The notes beneath the pieces are model-generated. The model saw only the letters and a program-made list of their open reading frames with translations, searched no databases and had not been told where the DNA came from. A DNA stretch of 64,000 bases from Psychrobacter sp. JCM 18902. Lineage in GTDB: Bacteria; Pseudomonadota; Gammaproteobacteria; Pseudomonadales; Moraxellaceae. The translations under genes and the position numbers were made by a program. Numbering within the stretch: position 1 is the stretch's first letter; the number at the start of each line of letters is the position of its first letter. This document shows, piece by piece, positions 22,889 to 33,983 of the stretch. The stretch is taken from positions 2,480,001 to 2,544,000 of the forward strand of contig NZ_CAJHBK010000001.1 in the NCBI RefSeq assembly GCF_904846615.1, read 5' to 3'.

Positions 22889-23326
22889 ATGAGCACCCTG
22901 ACCACGAATCCAAGTGAAGCTAAGTTTACTCCTTATGTGCCTGCCAAAGACGAAGAGTACATGTCTGATGCGCAGTTAGAGCACTTTAAGGCTATATTAT
23001 TGGATTGGAAGAGCCAACTGATTGGCGAAGCGGATCGCACCAAGACTTATATCCAAGACGAGTCCAGTGCTATGCCAGATATCAATGATCGCGCCACCCA
23101 AGAAGAAGAGTTTGCCCTCGCATTGCGTACGCGTGACCGTGAACGTAAGCTCATTCGCAAAATTGATAAATCTATGTCAGAAATTGAAAATGATGATTAT
23201 GGATTTTGTGAAACTTGTGGCGTAGAGATTGGTCTGCGTCGTCTCGAAGCGCGCCCAACAGCTACCCAGTGTATCGATTGTAAAACACTGTCTGAGATTA
23301 AAGAACGCCAAAATCAAGGCGCTTAA
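22889..23326 (+). CDS. dksA: RNA polymerase-binding transcription factor DksA
   Basis: 145 residues. DksA enters the RNA polymerase secondary channel and, with ppGpp, represses rRNA promoters. The coiled-coil tip carries Asp64 and Asp67 in MPDINDRAT, and the globular part has the four-cysteine zinc site CETC (107-110) and CIDC (128-131). A good AGGA precedes the start. It is followed by a terminator and gluQ, the classical neighbour. Confidence 0.97.
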   Translation: MSTLTTNPSEAKFTPYVPAKDEEYMSDAQLEHFKAILLDWKSQLIGEADRTKTYIQDESSAMPDINDRATQEEEFALALRTRDRERKLIRKIDKSMSEIENDDYGFCETCGVEIGLRRLEARPTATQCIDCKTLSEIKERQNQGA

Positions 23327-23362
23327 ACGAATTACGATTAATCTCAATAGTAGAATGTAAGC

Positions 23363-23397
23363 ATAAGCGACCAAAATATGGTCGCTTATTGCGTTTT
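23363..23397 (+). terminator. Intrinsic terminator after dksA
   Basis: 11-bp perfect stem ATAAGCGACCA/TGGTCGCTTAT with a 5-base loop, followed by TGCGTTTT. It may only partly separate dksA from gluQ. Confidence 0.75.
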
Positions 23398-23552
23398 AGA
23401 AGACTGGTTTTTAGTCAATGGATCATGGCTGATACAGAGCTTTAAGCTTGCTTATATTGATTTGCTAACAAAACAGACTCATTTCACAAATATCTTTTTA
23501 CGGATATATTTATTATTCTATCTTCTAACTTTTTTACCGATAATTTCCTACT

Positions 23553-24518
23553 TTGAAAACTAACCTTATTCCTATGCCCGCTCCAATCATACCAGTACAG
23601 CCGATTGGTCGTTTTGCTCCCTCACCGACTGGTGAACTGCATCTTGGCTCATTGACGACCGCGCTTGCCAGCTTTTGCCATATAAAATCCATTGGTGGTA
23701 AATGGCTACTGCGTATTGAAGACACTGATACCGAACGCTGTGATCAGCAATTTACTGAGCAAATTTTGATTGATTTGGAAGCGCTTGGATTGTACTGGGA
23801 CGGTGATATCATTTATCAATCTGAGCGTATTGATATTTATAATGATTATCTACACTCAGCCCTGCATCCGCTCACTTATGGCTGTCAGTGCTCGCGTAAA
23901 GACTTGGAGCAATACTGGGCGCAAGAAGAGCTGAGCCCAGCTTATGACGATGCCAACCCATTGCAACCAAACAGGAAGCGCTATCCACGCTGCTGCGTCA
24001 GCGCTGACCTTGATAGAGAGCAACATAAGCTACGCATACAGCTACCGAATTATAAGATTGGTTTTAACGACGGTATTCAAGGATTGCAGTGGGATAATCC
24101 TCAGCAGACATTGGGTGATATGGTGGTACGTCGCCAAGATGGTATGATCAATTATATTTTGGCTGCCAGCCTTGATGATGGACTGCAACAGGTGACACAT
24201 ATTATGCGCGGTCTAGATATCCTACCCATGACGACAGCGCAAATCAGCATCATGGATGCCGCACGCTTGCCTGCCATCGATCACTGGTATCACTTGCCAC
24301 TGATATGTCATGCTGATGGACAAAAACTCTCCAAGCAAAACCTAGCACAACCCATTGATACACGAGATCCAAGTAAACTTATCGCCAATGCTTTACAACT
24401 ATTACAGCAACCAGCCGTCGATAGAGACACACCTACTCGTATGTTAAAGCAAGCCATTGCTCAATGGGACAGTACGCCGCTACAAGGCAAGCAACAGTTA
24501 AATATGCCCAATGGATAA
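23553..24518 (+). CDS. gluQ: Glutamyl-Q tRNA(Asp) synthetase
   Basis: 321 residues. This GluRS paralogue lacks the anticodon-binding domain and glutamylates queuosine in tRNA-Asp. The HIGH-type motif is [12 protein letters not shown], the tRNA-synthetase segment [12 protein letters not shown] follows, and the KMSKS-type motif is QKLSKQN. Cysteines in CQCSR and YPRCC fit the zinc site. Full-length glutamyl-tRNA synthetase (gltX) is at 56680, so the two are distinct genes. Confidence 0.94.
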   Translation: MKTNLIPMPAPIIPVQPIGRFAPSPTGELHLGSLTTALASFCHIKSIGGKWLLRIEDTDTERCDQQFTEQILIDLEALGLYWDGDIIYQSERIDIYNDYLHSALHPLTYGCQCSRKDLEQYWAQEELSPAYDDANPLQPNRKRYPRCCVSADLDREQHKLRIQLPNYKIGFNDGIQGLQWDNPQQTLGDMVVRRQDGMINYILAASLDDGLQQVTHIMRGLDILPMTTAQISIMDAARLPAIDHWYHLPLICHADGQKLSKQNLAQPIDTRDPSKLIANALQLLQQPAVDRDTPTRMLKQAIAQWDSTPLQGKQQLNMPNG

Positions 24519-24530
24519 AAGTCAGCTAGC

Positions 24531-24557
24531 AAAAAGCGCCACTATTTAGCGACGCTT
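24531..24557 (-). terminator. Terminator after ftsW
   Basis: On the minus strand AAGCGTCGC and GTGGCGCTT form a 9-bp stem (two G-U pairs) with a 6-base loop, followed by T residues. It ends the murD-ftsW unit, convergent with gluQ. Confidence 0.6.
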
Positions 24558-24610
24558 CTTTGGATAATGCCAGTCATGATGCATCGAGCCTATAACTAAT
24601 GCTCAACCTA

Positions 24611-25807
24611 TCAATAATAACGGCATTGGCTTTTTTCGATTTCGGGGCTTTCTTTATAAATTTTTAGCAATAACGCAACCATCACCAAACTAATCAACAT
24701 CGAAGAGCCGCCATAACTGAAGAATGGCATGGTCAATCCTTTGGTTGGAATCGCGCCCATATTCATCGCCGCATTGATAATTGTCTGCGCTATGAACACC
24801 ACACCGATACCAAAGGCGGTATAACTCATACGCATCTGCCGACGTTTGAGCGCGTTATAACTGATACGCATCGCGCTACCGATAATCAGCGCTTCGAGCA
24901 CCAATACCATGGTAACCCCAACAAAGCCTAACTCTTCCCCTGTAATGGCTAATAGAAAATCAGTATGTGCCTCGGGCAAATGCGACAGTTTTTGTACGCT
25001 CTCACCATAACCAACGCCTGTAAATTGTCCACGACCAAAGGCAATCAAACTGCGTGCCAGCTGATAATCCGTGTCTTGCACATCATCAAACGGATCCATA
25101 AATGACATCACACGTACCAATCGGTACTGCGCTGTCGTCACCATCAATACCGCGCCACCGATGGCAGCCGCGCCCAGTGCTAAAAAGTGCTTGTAAGGCG
25201 CACCAGCAATATAAAAAATCGCAAAGATGGTACCTAAAATAACGACAAAAGAACCAAAATCTGGCTGTGACAATAGCAGCATGGTGATGAGTGCCACCAC
25301 CAACATAATCCGCAAAAAACCGTCTAAGCCGTTACGAACTTCAAAAGAGCGACGCACCACAAAATCAGAGACAAAGACAATCATCACCAACTTAGCCAAC
25401 TCTGCCACCTGAAAATTAAATACCCCTAGGTTCAGCCAACGCTTGGAGCCGTTAATAGGCGTACTAAATAGGGTTGCCACTAGCAGCATGCCAGTGATAC
25501 CCAATAAGATAAATTGGGTTTCAGTCTTATATAGTGTTCGCAAAGACACGCTGTAATAAGAAACCGTAGCGACCGTCAGACCGATCATCATATACAGCAG
25601 CTGGTTTTTGAAAAAGTTCAGCTCTGTCATGCCACGACTGAGGGCAAAAGGAATAGAAGCGGAAGCCACCATCAATAAACTGAGCACCAACATACAGCCA
25701 ACACTCGATAGGAGAATGGCGCGTGCTGACGGCATAGAAAGAATACCATCTGAGCCAGATGCTTGCTTCGGTTGGGATGAGGAACGAAAAATAGAAGAGA
25801 GCGCCAT
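24611..25807 (-). CDS. ftsW: Septal peptidoglycan polymerase FtsW
   Basis: 398 residues from the ATG at 25807; a GTG 51 bases upstream would extend it, and neither has a clear ribosome-binding site. SEDS-family glycosyltransferase with about ten membrane helices. NGSKRWLNLG, FQVAELAKL, LLSQPDFGSFVV and the C-terminal GLTMPFFSYGGSSMLISLV are family signatures. FtsW works with FtsI at the septum. The neighbouring murD supports FtsW rather than RodA. This pair is detached from the rest of the division cluster at 47.6-56.4 kb. Confidence 0.92.
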   Translation of the reverse strand: MALSSIFRSSSQPKQASGSDGILSMPSARAILLSSVGCMLVLSLLMVASASIPFALSRGMTELNFFKNQLLYMMIGLTVATVSYYSVSLRTLYKTETQFILLGITGMLLVATLFSTPINGSKRWLNLGVFNFQVAELAKLVMIVFVSDFVVRRSFEVRNGLDGFLRIMLVVALITMLLLSQPDFGSFVVILGTIFAIFYIAGAPYKHFLALGAAAIGGAVLMVTTAQYRLVRVMSFMDPFDDVQDTDYQLARSLIAFGRGQFTGVGYGESVQKLSHLPEAHTDFLLAITGEELGFVGVTMVLVLEALIIGSAMRISYNALKRRQMRMSYTAFGIGVVFIAQTIINAAMNMGAIPTKGLTMPFFSYGGSSMLISLVMVALLLKIYKESPEIEKSQCRYY

Positions 25808-26014
25808 AATTTTATATACACTAACGAACGAAAAAACACGGCGTCTATTAAACGCCACCGTTTAAAAAATAGAAAATAGACAGTACCAGACAGATTACTA
25901 AGCAAATAAGCTGACCATTCATGTTGCTGACTGGCTATGATTGACAGTAGCAGCAATCTATAAGCAAAACAATCATTTATACAGAAAATGCGCGAGCGTC
26001 GTAAAAGTCAATTC

Positions 26015-26038
26015 AGGGCAATCCTATTGCATTGCCCT
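26015..26038 (-). repeat. Inverted repeat downstream of murD
   Basis: Perfect 8-bp arms AGGGCAAT and ATTGCCCT around an 8-base loop, 86 bp after the murD stop on the minus strand. No immediate T run, so a weak terminator at best. Confidence 0.5.
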
Positions 26039-26041
26039 TAC

Positions 26042-26079
26042 TCTTTATTAAATACTGATTTCTTTATTAAATGCTGATA
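26042..26079. repeat. Two tandem 19-bp units
   Basis: TCTTTATTAAATACTGATT at 26042 is repeated at 26061 with two differences (A to G, T to A). Probably a slippage duplication in the murD-ftsW spacer. Confidence 0.8.
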
Positions 26080-26123
26080 TTCGCTAAGCACTTATCATGC
26101 AAATGCTTAAATCACCAAAACTT

Positions 26124-27560
26124 TTATTCCGAAGTCATCATATCTGACGACTCAGTTGCTAATTGACCAACCAACTGACTGAAATGCTCACCGCGAGCTG
26201 CGTAGCCACTATATTGATCAAAGCTGGCACAAGCAGGTGACAATAGCACCGCTTGCACTTGCGATAGGCTGCTTGTCGTGACTTGTTGAATGGTTGTAAA
26301 GGCGTTTTCTAAAGTTTGGCATTGATGTAACGCAACATCGGCGCTTATCTTAGCTGCGCGCAGATGCTGTTCAATCAGCGATGCATCTTCACCAATAAAC
26401 AGTACTTGGCTAACATACTGATTGATAAACGGCGTCAATTCACCAAACTGTTGACCCTTGCCTTGTCCACCCAAAATCAATAGTAATTTACCGTCCTTTG
26501 GTGCATAGACTGCGCCCAGCCCTTCTATAGCTGCCATCGTTGAGCCGATATTGGTGCCTTTTGAATCATTGAAATAATCAATGTCTGCAGCATTTGCCAC
26601 ATACTGGCAACGATGCTCAAGTCCAGTAAACTGCTGTAAGGTATTCAACATACTGCCCAATGGCAAACCAGCAAGTTCGCCTAACGCTAAGGCTGCCTGT
26701 GCATTGAGCAGATTATGACGACCTTTAATCAACAGTTTATCTGCCGACAGTAGTTTTTCTGTACCGTGGGCAAGATAAATTTGGCCTTCAGGAGTAGTAA
26801 TAAGACCATATTGACCTTTATCAGGAGCATGTATACCGGTACTCACTCTGGGCAAATTATCAGCCACGAGCGGACGCGTCAATGCGTCTTCGCGATTGAT
26901 AACCACGGACTTAGCACCCTGAAAGATACGATGCTTGGCTTGATGGTAGCCCAGCATATCACCGTGGCGATCTAAATGGTCAGGTGACATATTTAGAACC
27001 GTCGCCACTTGCGCACCCAAATTGGTCACTGTCTCTAACTGAAAGCTCGACAGCTCAAGCACCGCCAGCTCCATATCAGTATTATCAAGCAAGGTCAGCG
27101 CTGGCACGCCAATATTACCGCCGACACCGACATTGACACCAGCATCCGCAGCCATTTGCCCGACCAAGGTGGTCACGGTGCTCTTAGCATTAGAGCCAGT
27201 AATCGCCACTATCGGTACGGTACAAGCCTCACAAAATAGCTGAATGTCACTAACCACTGGAATATTCGCTTGGCGGGCAGCGGCGACAGCTTCGGTAGCA
27301 AGTGAGATACCGGGGCTTATAATAATACGTGCCGCTTGCTGCAAGAGCTCGGCGTCAATCGCACCAAATTGGCGAATACTAATCTCAGCGGGTAGTTGAT
27401 CTGCTAAGCTAGGTGTCACCTGAGCATCAGTGACAGCAACCTGATAGCCTTGATTGGCCAAATAGCGCGCAACTGACAATCCAGATTGTCCCAAACCGAC
27501 CACGACTTGTAGACCACTGCCTTTGTGAAGTAAGGCATCTGTTGCAGTGTTGGTGGTCAT
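26124..27560 (-). CDS. murD: UDP-N-acetylmuramoylalanine-D-glutamate ligase
   Basis: 478 residues. MurD adds D-glutamate to UDP-MurNAc-L-Ala in the cytoplasm. The N-terminal Rossmann part (VVVGLGQSGLSVARYLA) is followed by the central ATPase loop AITGSNAKSTVTTLV, a variant of the usual GTNGKST loop, and then MSPDHLDRHGDM and YFNDSKGTNIGS. Length is slightly above the typical 440-450. It precedes ftsW. Confidence 0.95.
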   Translation of the reverse strand: MTTNTATDALLHKGSGLQVVVGLGQSGLSVARYLANQGYQVAVTDAQVTPSLADQLPAEISIRQFGAIDAELLQQAARIIISPGISLATEAVAAARQANIPVVSDIQLFCEACTVPIVAITGSNAKSTVTTLVGQMAADAGVNVGVGGNIGVPALTLLDNTDMELAVLELSSFQLETVTNLGAQVATVLNMSPDHLDRHGDMLGYHQAKHRIFQGAKSVVINREDALTRPLVADNLPRVSTGIHAPDKGQYGLITTPEGQIYLAHGTEKLLSADKLLIKGRHNLLNAQAALALGELAGLPLGSMLNTLQQFTGLEHRCQYVANAADIDYFNDSKGTNIGSTMAAIEGLGAVYAPKDGKLLLILGGQGKGQQFGELTPFINQYVSQVLFIGEDASLIEQHLRAAKISADVALHQCQTLENAFTTIQQVTTSSLSQVQAVLLSPACASFDQYSGYAARGEHFSQLVGQLATESSDMMTSE

Positions 27561-28221
27561 ATTTATTCCTTCTGTTGGACGAGCAAAATGGCATCAAACA
27601 AACCTAGTATATAAAGAAGCAAAATGATGCCGTCAAGATGAGACGCATCATAACGGTATCGTTCAGATTTCGGTACTGGTTTTTTATGACGATATGCTAT
27701 TATGCGCCTGTTTTTATATTAAGTGGCTAATGCTATAATAGCTGCCTTAATCTGTAAGTGATTGGGTATTTACCCAAGCATTTTAGTTTAGCATGTTGTC
27801 ACAGTTAGCACGCTATTGTCACTTCTGTTTGGCAAAGTTACTACTATAGACAGGTCATGTCGAGCGGCTATTTTTATTTGATAGATTATTTATTACCCTC
27901 TACCGCAGCATATCATTGCTGACGCTATTCGTTATTGTAGGTGCTCTTATAAATGCCCTGCTTTAAGCACCTTATTTTAACTATTTTTTAGGTAATCTCA
28001 CTGAATTTATCATCGTATCAATTATTGGTGAGCGTATTAGCGATACCAGTAAGTAAATCAATAGACCTACTTATTACTGACCTTTAATAACTCAATACCG
28101 CAATATGACACAGCACATGTTGCCGTAAAAGAAAGATGAATAGCTACTTTTATAGCGATGCGATCATTTTATGAATGAGTAATGATTACTTTTTTTGCCT
28201 CTAACCCTATGCAGTTTACTT
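27561..28221. other. murD-sulP divergent intergenic region
   Basis: 661 bp between divergent genes. It holds TATA-like hexamers (TATAAT at 27734) without a convincing -35, and AT-rich sequence. I see no gene or strong repeat. Confidence 0.45.
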
Positions 28222-29721
28222 ATGACATCTTTTATTGATAACTTACGTGACGAGTGGTTTTCCAATGTTCGCGGCGACGTTTTATCCGGTTTGGTTGTTG
28301 CCTTAGCGCTGATTCCTGAAGCCATTGCCTTTTCTATTATCGCGGGTGTTGATCCAAAAGTCGGCTTGTATGCCTCATTTTGTATCGCGGTCGTGATCAG
28401 TTTCGTCGGTGGTCGTCCAGGCATGATTTCGGCAGCAACTGGGGCAATGGCACTGGTGATGGTTGACTTAGTCGCCGAGCATGGTTTGCAGTATTTGCTA
28501 GCTGCCACCTTATTGTGCGGTGGGATTCAGATTATAATGGGTATTCTAAAGCTCGGTAATTTGATGCGCTTTGTGTCGCGCTCGGTAGTCATTGGCTTCG
28601 TCAATGCGCTCGCGATATTGATCTTTGCCGCCCAGCTGCCTGAGCTTAACCCAATGACTGAACGCGTTGGCATGACGGTTTATATCATGACAGCGGCGGG
28701 TTTAGCGATTATCTACTTGTTTCCGCTGATTCCTAAAATCGGTCGCGTGATTCCGTCACCGCTGATCTGTATCGTTGGTTTGACCGCTGTCGCCATGTAT
28801 ATGAATCTTGATATTCGTAATGTCGGCAGTATGGGCGATTTGCCTGATTCATTACCGATGTTCTTATTACCTGACATTCCATTGAACCTAAATACTTTAC
28901 TGATCATCGCGCCTTACTCTATCGCACTTGCCATCGTTGGTTTATTAGAATCGATGATGACAGCGACTATCGTCGATGATTTGACAGATACGCCAAGCGA
29001 TAAAAACCGCGAGTGTCGTGGTCAAGGGATTGCCAACGTCGTATCAGGTTTCTTCGGTGGTATGGCAGGCTGTGCCATGATTGGTCAATCTATGATCAAC
29101 GTCAAATCTGGCGGACGTACGCGTCTGTCCACTTTGATGGCAGGTATCGTACTGCTCATTATGGTAGTGTTTTTAAGTGAATGGGTCAGTCAAATTCCAA
29201 TGGCGGCACTGGTCGCTGTGATGATTATGGTCTCTATTGGTACTTTTAACTGGCAGTCTATTCGCGAATTTAAAACGCATCCGATGTCATTTAATATTGT
29301 CATGCTAGCGACTGTTTTGACCACAGTATTTACGCACAACCTAGCTTATGGCGTGGGCGTGGGCGTGCTGCTATCGGCGCTGGCGTTTGCCAATAAGATT
29401 GGTCAATTCTTAACGGTATTTAGCGAATATGATGAGAGTACTAATACCCGCTATTATTATGTGCAAGGACAAGTATTCTTTGCTTCTACGACCCAGTTCT
29501 TAAACAGCTTCGATACCAAAGAAGCTTTGGACAGTATTCAAATTGATGTCAGCCAAGCGCATTTTTGGGATGTCAGTGCCGTAGACACCTTGGACAAACT
29601 GGTCATGCGCTTGCAACGTGAGGGCATTGATGTCAAAGTGGTGGGACTCAATAATGCGAGCCGAACACTGATTGATCGCTTCTCTATCCACGATCGCCGA
29701 GATATTGGCTTATTGGATTAA
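28222..29721 (+). CDS. SulP/SLC26-family anion transporter with STAS domain
   Basis: 499 residues from the ATG at 28222. About 10-14 membrane helices in the first 390 residues, with the SulP N-terminal pattern [20 protein letters not shown] and [18 protein letters not shown]. The C-terminal about 100 residues form a STAS domain ([19 protein letters not shown]). SulP proteins carry sulfate, bicarbonate, C4-dicarboxylates or other anions; sequence does not settle the substrate here. A universal stress protein gene follows, a common pairing. Confidence 0.88.
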   Translation: MTSFIDNLRDEWFSNVRGDVLSGLVVALALIPEAIAFSIIAGVDPKVGLYASFCIAVVISFVGGRPGMISAATGAMALVMVDLVAEHGLQYLLAATLLCGGIQIIMGILKLGNLMRFVSRSVVIGFVNALAILIFAAQLPELNPMTERVGMTVYIMTAAGLAIIYLFPLIPKIGRVIPSPLICIVGLTAVAMYMNLDIRNVGSMGDLPDSLPMFLLPDIPLNLNTLLIIAPYSIALAIVGLLESMMTATIVDDLTDTPSDKNRECRGQGIANVVSGFFGGMAGCAMIGQSMINVKSGGRTRLSTLMAGIVLLIMVVFLSEWVSQIPMAALVAVMIMVSIGTFNWQSIREFKTHPMSFNIVMLATVLTTVFTHNLAYGVGVGVLLSALAFANKIGQFLTVFSEYDESTNTRYYYVQGQVFFASTTQFLNSFDTKEALDSIQIDVSQAHFWDVSAVDTLDKLVMRLQREGIDVKVVGLNNASRTLIDRFSIHDRRDIGLLD

Positions 29722-29784
29722 ACAAAGCCACGTCTATTTATTGAGCTAATATTGATTACCGCTCATAAATAGACAGTTGAATAA

Positions 29785-29855
29785 ACAGCTGCATTGGTGC
29801 AAAGGGTTGGGCATAAGCATTATCGCCCATCCTTGAGCCAAGCAGCTGTCTTTTT
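29785..29855 (+). terminator. Extended stem-loop between sulP and the stress-protein gene
   Basis: A long interrupted stem: ACAGCTGC/GCAGCTGT outside, then TTGG/CCAA, AAGG/CCTT and TGGGC/GCCCA, closed by a 12-base loop and followed by TTTTT. It acts as a terminator or attenuator; its length also makes a small-RNA or processing element possible. Confidence 0.7.
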
Positions 29856-29893
29856 ATTCTGTCTTTTTAATATTGGAATAATGTGGTGGTCTT

Positions 29894-30748
29894 ATGAGTA
29901 ATTTGAAACCAGATAGTGTGATTGCCTGCTTGGACTGCCCAGACCACGTGCAAGCAGTGTTAGAAGCCAGCATGTGGGCCGCGACTCGTCTACAAGCACC
30001 TGTTGGACTGTTGCACTCAGTACCGAGCTTACAACAAAAAGCGGCTGTGAATTATTCAGGCTGTCTCAATATCGATGATGAAAATATGCTGCTTGAGCAA
30101 TTCACCACTAAGGAGCACTTGAGTAATTGTGAGCTAAAAGCCCAAGGCAAGCTTTTGCTCCATCAAGCCACCACCTATTGCGAGCAGCAGCGCCAAAAAC
30201 TAAAAACCTATACCCTGCATCGCCATGAACACCTCAATGAAAGTATCGATTACGTCGATGACAAAGCACAATTGATCGTTATAGGTCACAATGTCACCTG
30301 CAAATCGACATTGAGCCAGTTGATTAGAGTCAGTCACTGCCCCATTTTGGTGACTCATGCACCATTTTTGCCCCCTACGACCGCGTTATTTGCTTTTGAC
30401 AACAGTCCAACATCTCATAAATTGCTCAATTGGCTCTGCAAAACCTCACTGGTTCGCGCATTAACCGTTCATATCGTGATGGTCGGTAAAGAAAACTCTG
30501 AAAATTGCGATGCGCTACGTGAAGCTTATGCGCGGCTCAAACAAGCAGGCATCAAGTCTAAAAAAGCATTGCTGGATTGCCGTGATGTCACTTCGGCTTT
30601 GAATTATTATCAAAATGAAAATGATATCGGTATGCTGATGACCGGTGCCTTTGGCCAATCTCGTCTGCGTGAACTTCTAAAAGGTAGCGACACAAAAAAG
30701 CTGCTCGGTAGCACCAAAACCCCCTACCTACTCTTCCCAAAGGTATAG
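29894..30748 (+). CDS. Tandem universal stress protein (two Usp domains)
   Basis: 284 residues in two related halves: residues about 7-155 (SVIACLDCPDHVQAVLEASM ... LIVIGHN) and about 160-284 (TALFAFDNSPTSHKLLNWL ... GMLMTGAFGQSRLRELLKGS). The second half keeps a GAFGxSRLRELLxGS-type nucleotide-binding loop; the first (GHNVTCKSTLSQLIRVSHC) is degenerate. Known two-domain Usp proteins respond to stress and bind ATP or lipids. It follows the SulP gene and may serve it. Confidence 0.85.
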   Translation: MSNLKPDSVIACLDCPDHVQAVLEASMWAATRLQAPVGLLHSVPSLQQKAAVNYSGCLNIDDENMLLEQFTTKEHLSNCELKAQGKLLLHQATTYCEQQRQKLKTYTLHRHEHLNESIDYVDDKAQLIVIGHNVTCKSTLSQLIRVSHCPILVTHAPFLPPTTALFAFDNSPTSHKLLNWLCKTSLVRALTVHIVMVGKENSENCDALREAYARLKQAGIKSKKALLDCRDVTSALNYYQNENDIGMLMTGAFGQSRLRELLKGSDTKKLLGSTKTPYLLFPKV

Positions 30749-31542
<794 letters not shown>

Positions 31543-31617
31543 CGCGCAAGGCCATATAGACACAGATTTATAGATCATACCGATAGCTGTATTGCATCAA
31601 TTCAAGGGGGAATTAAC

Positions 31618-32880
31618 ATGCAAAATCAAATCTTCGAGCTCCAGTACGCACTTGACACGTTTTACTTTTTAATGTGCGGGGCGCTCGTCATGTGGATGGC
31701 AGCAGGCTTCACCATGTTAGAAGCTGGACTCGTCCGCTCAAAAAACACCGTTGAGATTTTAACCAAAAATATCGCACTTTTTGCCACCGCTTGTACCATG
31801 TACATGATATGCGGCTATGCCATTATGTATGGTGGCAACCTATTCTTGAGCGGTATCGCGGGTAATGAAACGCTGGTAGCAGATGCCCTAGCAGCCTCCG
31901 CTGAAAATGGCTTTGACGGTGATTCTGTTTACTCCGCTGCGTCTGATTTTTTCTTCCAAGTGGTGTTTGTTGCAACCTGTATGTCGATCGTTTCAGGAGC
32001 GGTGGCTGAGCGCATGAAGCTGTGGTCGTTCCTATTATTTGCTGTGGTGATGACTGGTGTCATTTATCCATTAGAGGGTAGCTGGACGTGGGGTGGCAAT
32101 GATGTATTTGGGATGTTCAATTTAGGCGACATGGGTTTTTCTGATTTTGCAGGTTCTGGTATCGTCCATATGGCGGGTGCTGCGGCTGCATTAGCAGGGG
32201 TATTATTATTAGGTGCACGTAAAGGCAAGTATGGCCCTAATGGTGAAATACGCGCCATTCCAGGGGCTAACTTACCACTGGCAGCGCTTGGAACACTTAT
32301 TCTCTGGATGGGTTGGTTCGGTTTCAATGGCGGCTCGGTGCTAAAACTGGGTGATATTGCCAGTGCTAACTCGGTTGCTATGGTCTTTTTAAATACCAAT
32401 GCAGCAGCGGCAGGCGGTGCAATTGGTGCTTTAATAATAGCACGCATCATCTTTGGCAAAGCTGACTTAACCATGCTCTTAAATGGTGCCCTCGCAGGAT
32501 TAGTCGCTATCACAGCAGAACCCTCAACCCCATCTGCATTACAAGCAACACTGTTTGGTTTGATCGCTGGCGTTATCGTTGTGCTATCTATCTTAGCATT
32601 GGATAAAATAAAAATAGATGATCCAGTGGGTGCTATCTCAGTTCATGGTGTAGTCGGTCTGTTCGGTCTACTTATCGTACCAATTACCAACCCAGCAGCA
32701 TCGTTCGTAGGTCAGATTGCTGGTGCAGCCACTATCTTTACTTGGGTATTCATCGCCAGCTTAATCACTTGGGCAGTTATCAAATTAGTGATTGGTCTGC
32801 GTATCTCTGAAGAAGATGAGTATGAAGGTGCGGATATAGCAGAGTGCGGTATGGAAGCATATCCAGAATTTGTGAGATAA
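31618..32880 (+). CDS. amtB: Ammonium transporter
   Basis: 420 residues, about 11-12 membrane helices. FTMLEAGLVRSKN and the twin channel histidines in GIVHMAGAAAALAG (His184) and ISVHGVVGLFGLL are diagnostic for the Amt family. No cleavable signal peptide is obvious. The C-terminal tail LRISEEDEYEGADIAECGME is the region that contacts GlnK. AAGGGGGAATTAAC upstream supports the start. Confidence 0.96.
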   Translation: MQNQIFELQYALDTFYFLMCGALVMWMAAGFTMLEAGLVRSKNTVEILTKNIALFATACTMYMICGYAIMYGGNLFLSGIAGNETLVADALAASAENGFDGDSVYSAASDFFFQVVFVATCMSIVSGAVAERMKLWSFLLFAVVMTGVIYPLEGSWTWGGNDVFGMFNLGDMGFSDFAGSGIVHMAGAAAALAGVLLLGARKGKYGPNGEIRAIPGANLPLAALGTLILWMGWFGFNGGSVLKLGDIASANSVAMVFLNTNAAAAGGAIGALIIARIIFGKADLTMLLNGALAGLVAITAEPSTPSALQATLFGLIAGVIVVLSILALDKIKIDDPVGAISVHGVVGLFGLLIVPITNPAASFVGQIAGAATIFTWVFIASLITWAVIKLVIGLRISEEDEYEGADIAECGMEAYPEFVR

Positions 32881-32911
32881 GCTCTTAAACCAATATTAAA
32901 ATATATGTACT

Positions 32912-32950
32912 AAAAATCCCGCAATACCTTTTGGTATTGCGGGATTTTTA
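32912..32950. terminator. Strong bidirectional terminator
   Basis: 17-bp perfect stem (AAAAATCCCGCAATACC and complement) with a TTTT loop and flanking A/T runs. It serves amtB (plus) and the DUF2147 gene (minus). Confidence 0.92.
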
Positions 32951-32991
32951 TTTATCAATATTAGGTCTAATACTAAAAATAAGCTATCGGT

Positions 32992-33375
32992 TTATTTCTT
33001 TTTCCACGTTTGACTGCGTGAGAATGGACCGATATAACCTTTTAGATTTAAGGTGTTGCCACTCAAGTTTGCGGTCATACGATAGTCTTTGCCTTTTTCA
33101 GGATCAGTGATCGTACCACCACTATATTTGCCACCACCATCAGACTTTAAACCTTTAATAATGGTCGTACCAACGTGCTTTTTGCCTTTGGCTGAGTTAG
33201 TAGCGATAAGCGTACCTGTTAGTACACCGTTTGACTCAGTAATCTTTACAGTACCTTTTGGCTTACCTTCATCAAATGTCTGCCACGTGGTATTGGCCAA
33301 AGGATCAGCGGCGAATGCCATGCTTGCTAAACTGATACCTGCAACAGCTAGAGTGGTTTTGGTAAATAATTTCAT
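32992..33375 (-). CDS. Exported DUF2147-family protein
   Basis: 127 residues from the ATG at 33375. A clear signal peptide (KLFTKTTLAVAGISLASMAF, cleavage after AFA). The mature part has the DUF2147 pattern: a tryptophan close to the N-terminus (TTWQTFDEG), a small beta-barrel, GLKSDGGGKYSGGTITDPEKG and a final GPFSRSQTWKK. Function of the family is unknown; it is periplasmic. Single gene. Confidence 0.82.
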   Translation of the reverse strand: MKLFTKTTLAVAGISLASMAFAADPLANTTWQTFDEGKPKGTVKITESNGVLTGTLIATNSAKGKKHVGTTIIKGLKSDGGGKYSGGTITDPEKGKDYRMTANLSGNTLNLKGYIGPFSRSQTWKKK

Positions 33376-33632
33376 AGACTGATTCCCTTCATACAATGAT
33401 TACTCGAAACGTTATGTTTCTGATCTCCTAGGCTTATCCTTCGCTAAAATCCCTATTAACAGCTATGCGACTTTCTACTCTTTGGGAGTGGTTAGCGCAT
33501 CTAAAAAAACTGCTCATCAAAATTTTATACGACATAAGCGATGTCTTGACTCATTATAAGCAATTTTAAGCTTTTGCCTAGTAATTTTTTTATAGTTTAT
33601 TATTTCTATAAAAATTGAACTATATCAAATAG

Positions 33633-33896
33633 TTATAAAAAAGGATTGTCGATATTTTTATCCAACCGGTCATCTTTTTCTTTTGACTTATGCTGACTAT
33701 TATTGTAAATGGAATTATTTTCAAATGCCTGAATAATCTTGCTTGTTAGCTCATGTAACTGTTGTGCTTGCTCATATCCAGTAGCATCAAGAGTCAAATC
33801 AATATCGCCATATATAATAATTTTATCTGTTTGGTTTTCGATGATAAGCTCACCGATTTGCATGCTTTGGTGGTCATTGGCAAATGGATCAATCAT
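33633..33896 (-). CDS. Small hypothetical protein, 87 residues
   Basis: The ATG is preceded by a strong AAGGAG at optimal spacing. The protein starts MIDPFANDHQSMQIGELIIE, is acidic and soluble, and has a predicted beta-rich first half (TDKIIIYGDIDLTLD) followed by one helix and a Lys/Asp-rich tail. No family or signal peptide recognised. Lone gene. Confidence 0.6.
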   Translation of the reverse strand: MIDPFANDHQSMQIGELIIENQTDKIIIYGDIDLTLDATGYEQAQQLHELTSKIIQAFENNSIYNNSQHKSKEKDDRLDKNIDNPFL

Positions 33897-33983
33897 TTGA
33901 TTCTCCTTTTTATTAACGATATCTTGCGTAATTTTTGGATTTTTTGTGCCTTTTATTATATATAGACTCGTGTCATAAAGGCA

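Larger units (their letters stand above)
25808..26123. other. murD-ftsW spacer
   Basis: 316 bp between two genes that are usually contiguous or overlapping. It contains a tandem 19-bp repeat (26042-26079) and an 8-bp-stem hairpin (26015-26038). No gene seen. Confidence 0.55.

Noticed and set aside
32064..32513. 149-codon open frame antisense to amtB
   Set aside because: Same artefact: shadow of a membrane protein, composition Ala/Pro/Lys, no start signal.
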